A stretch of 60,259 nt of DNA from NCBI GenBank assembly GCA_026014815.1, contig JAOZHP010000047.1:1-60259 (forward strand). Direction: 5' to 3'. Shown in pieces: positions 60,060 through 60,259 of this stretch (within the stretch, counting starts at the first letter, position 1; every line of letters begins with the position of its first letter). Source of the DNA: Candidatus Bathyarchaeota archaeon (GTDB lineage: Archaea; Thermoproteota; Bathyarchaeia; TCS64). The translations under genes and the position numbers were made by a program. The notes beneath the pieces are model-generated. The model saw only the letters and a list, made by a program, of their open reading frames with translations, had not been told where the DNA came from and made no database searches.

Positions 60060-60259
60060 GTGAATCATTTGAACCCTGACAAGTTCTATTCAAAGCTAGG
60101 CGCAGGCTTCCAGCCAGGCGTCCTGACCACCGTCGTTCTAGCGGCGGAGGACCTCAAGCGACAGGGAAAGAAGATAATCGGCCTCACAGGCGGCATGTAC
60201 GACGAGGAGAGCTTCCCATGGAAGGAAGTGAAGCAGGTCTTCGAGGAAGCCACTGAGGA
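60060..60259 (+). CDS. PLP-dependent aminotransferase, N-terminal part (cut by window end)
   Basis: From a GTG at 60060 (TTG 60069 is an alternative) 66 codons are visible before the window ends. The segment KKIIGLTGGMYDEESFPWKE has the pattern II-L-x-GG-x-D-x3-FP of class I/II aminotransferases of the 2-aminoadipate/MocR-like group, preceded by KLGAGFQPGVLTTVVLAA. The active-site lysine lies outside the window. It is divergent from the POR operon. Substrate not assignable. Confidence 0.7.
   Translation, partial: MNHLNPDKFYSKLGAGFQPGVLTTVVLAAEDLKRQGKKIIGLTGGMYDEESFPWKEVKQVFEEATE

Overview
This is an archaeal chromosome segment. The evidence is a TATA-binding protein gene (2997-3551), an archaellin with a class III signal peptide (13570-14181), an A-type ATPase operon (47400-53481), a LLM-class (F420-type) oxidoreductase, and TATA-like boxes about 26 bases upstream of several start codons, some of which would give leaderless messages. 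Pyruvate:ferredoxin oxidoreductase, hydrogenase maturation and formate dehydrogenase accessory genes point to an anaerobe. I cannot place the lineage from this sequence. The gene content would suit an uncultured TACK- or Asgard-related group, but that is a guess.

Layout. 1-5.2 kb: the end of a C69-type dipeptidase with a membrane anchor, a metallo-beta-lactamase-fold hydrolase, a 49-residue zinc ribbon, a truncated ferredoxin-like reading frame running into the 3' end of the TBP gene, a coiled-coil protein built from a 49-residue repeat, and a VapBC-like toxin-antitoxin pair. 5.2-9.1 kb: a gene-poor, decayed, A/C-biased stretch. It holds a 55-residue zinc ribbon, a broken Cys-rich frame, a radical SAM/SPASM gene and a truncated gene. 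Two diverged direct repeats of about 300 bp flank the radical SAM gene.

9.1-40.5 kb: a cell-surface island. Three genes (capE, capF, capG homologues) encode the UDP-GlcNAc to UDP-N-acetyl-L-fucosamine route. They are followed by an anchored coiled-coil protein, an archaellin, a GT2 transferase, an N-acetyl-sugar amidotransferase, two GT4 transferases, a methyltransferase, a hexapeptide acyltransferase, a sulfotransferase and a convergent sulfatase-like gene. Next come two tandem paralogues of about 1000 residues, each with a polytopic membrane half and a beta-propeller-like extracellular half. A five-gene operon follows: a double transglutaminase, a membrane protein, a MoxR ATPase, a DUF58 protein and a second membrane protein. 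An acidic zinc-ribbon protein and a Wzx-type flippase close the island. Together these could make, decorate, export and remodel a fucosamine-containing, possibly sulfated, surface glycan. The twin propeller proteins and the transglutaminase/MoxR/DUF58 operon are the least explained parts.

40.5-47.1 kb: cofactor and maturation genes (mobA, a ThiF/MoeB-type E1, fdhD, an ArsA-type ATPase, an oxalate/formate-antiporter-like MFS protein, the LLM oxidoreductase, a HycI-type protease). The formate dehydrogenase and hydrogenase that some of these would serve are not in the window. 47.4-53.5 kb: the A-ATPase operon in the order F-H-E-A-B-D-C, without the membrane subunits I and K. 53.5-60.3 kb: two small proteins, a SelA-like PLP enzyme convergent with a DUF917 protein, a POR operon (gamma, delta, fused alpha-beta), and the start of an aminotransferase cut by the window edge.
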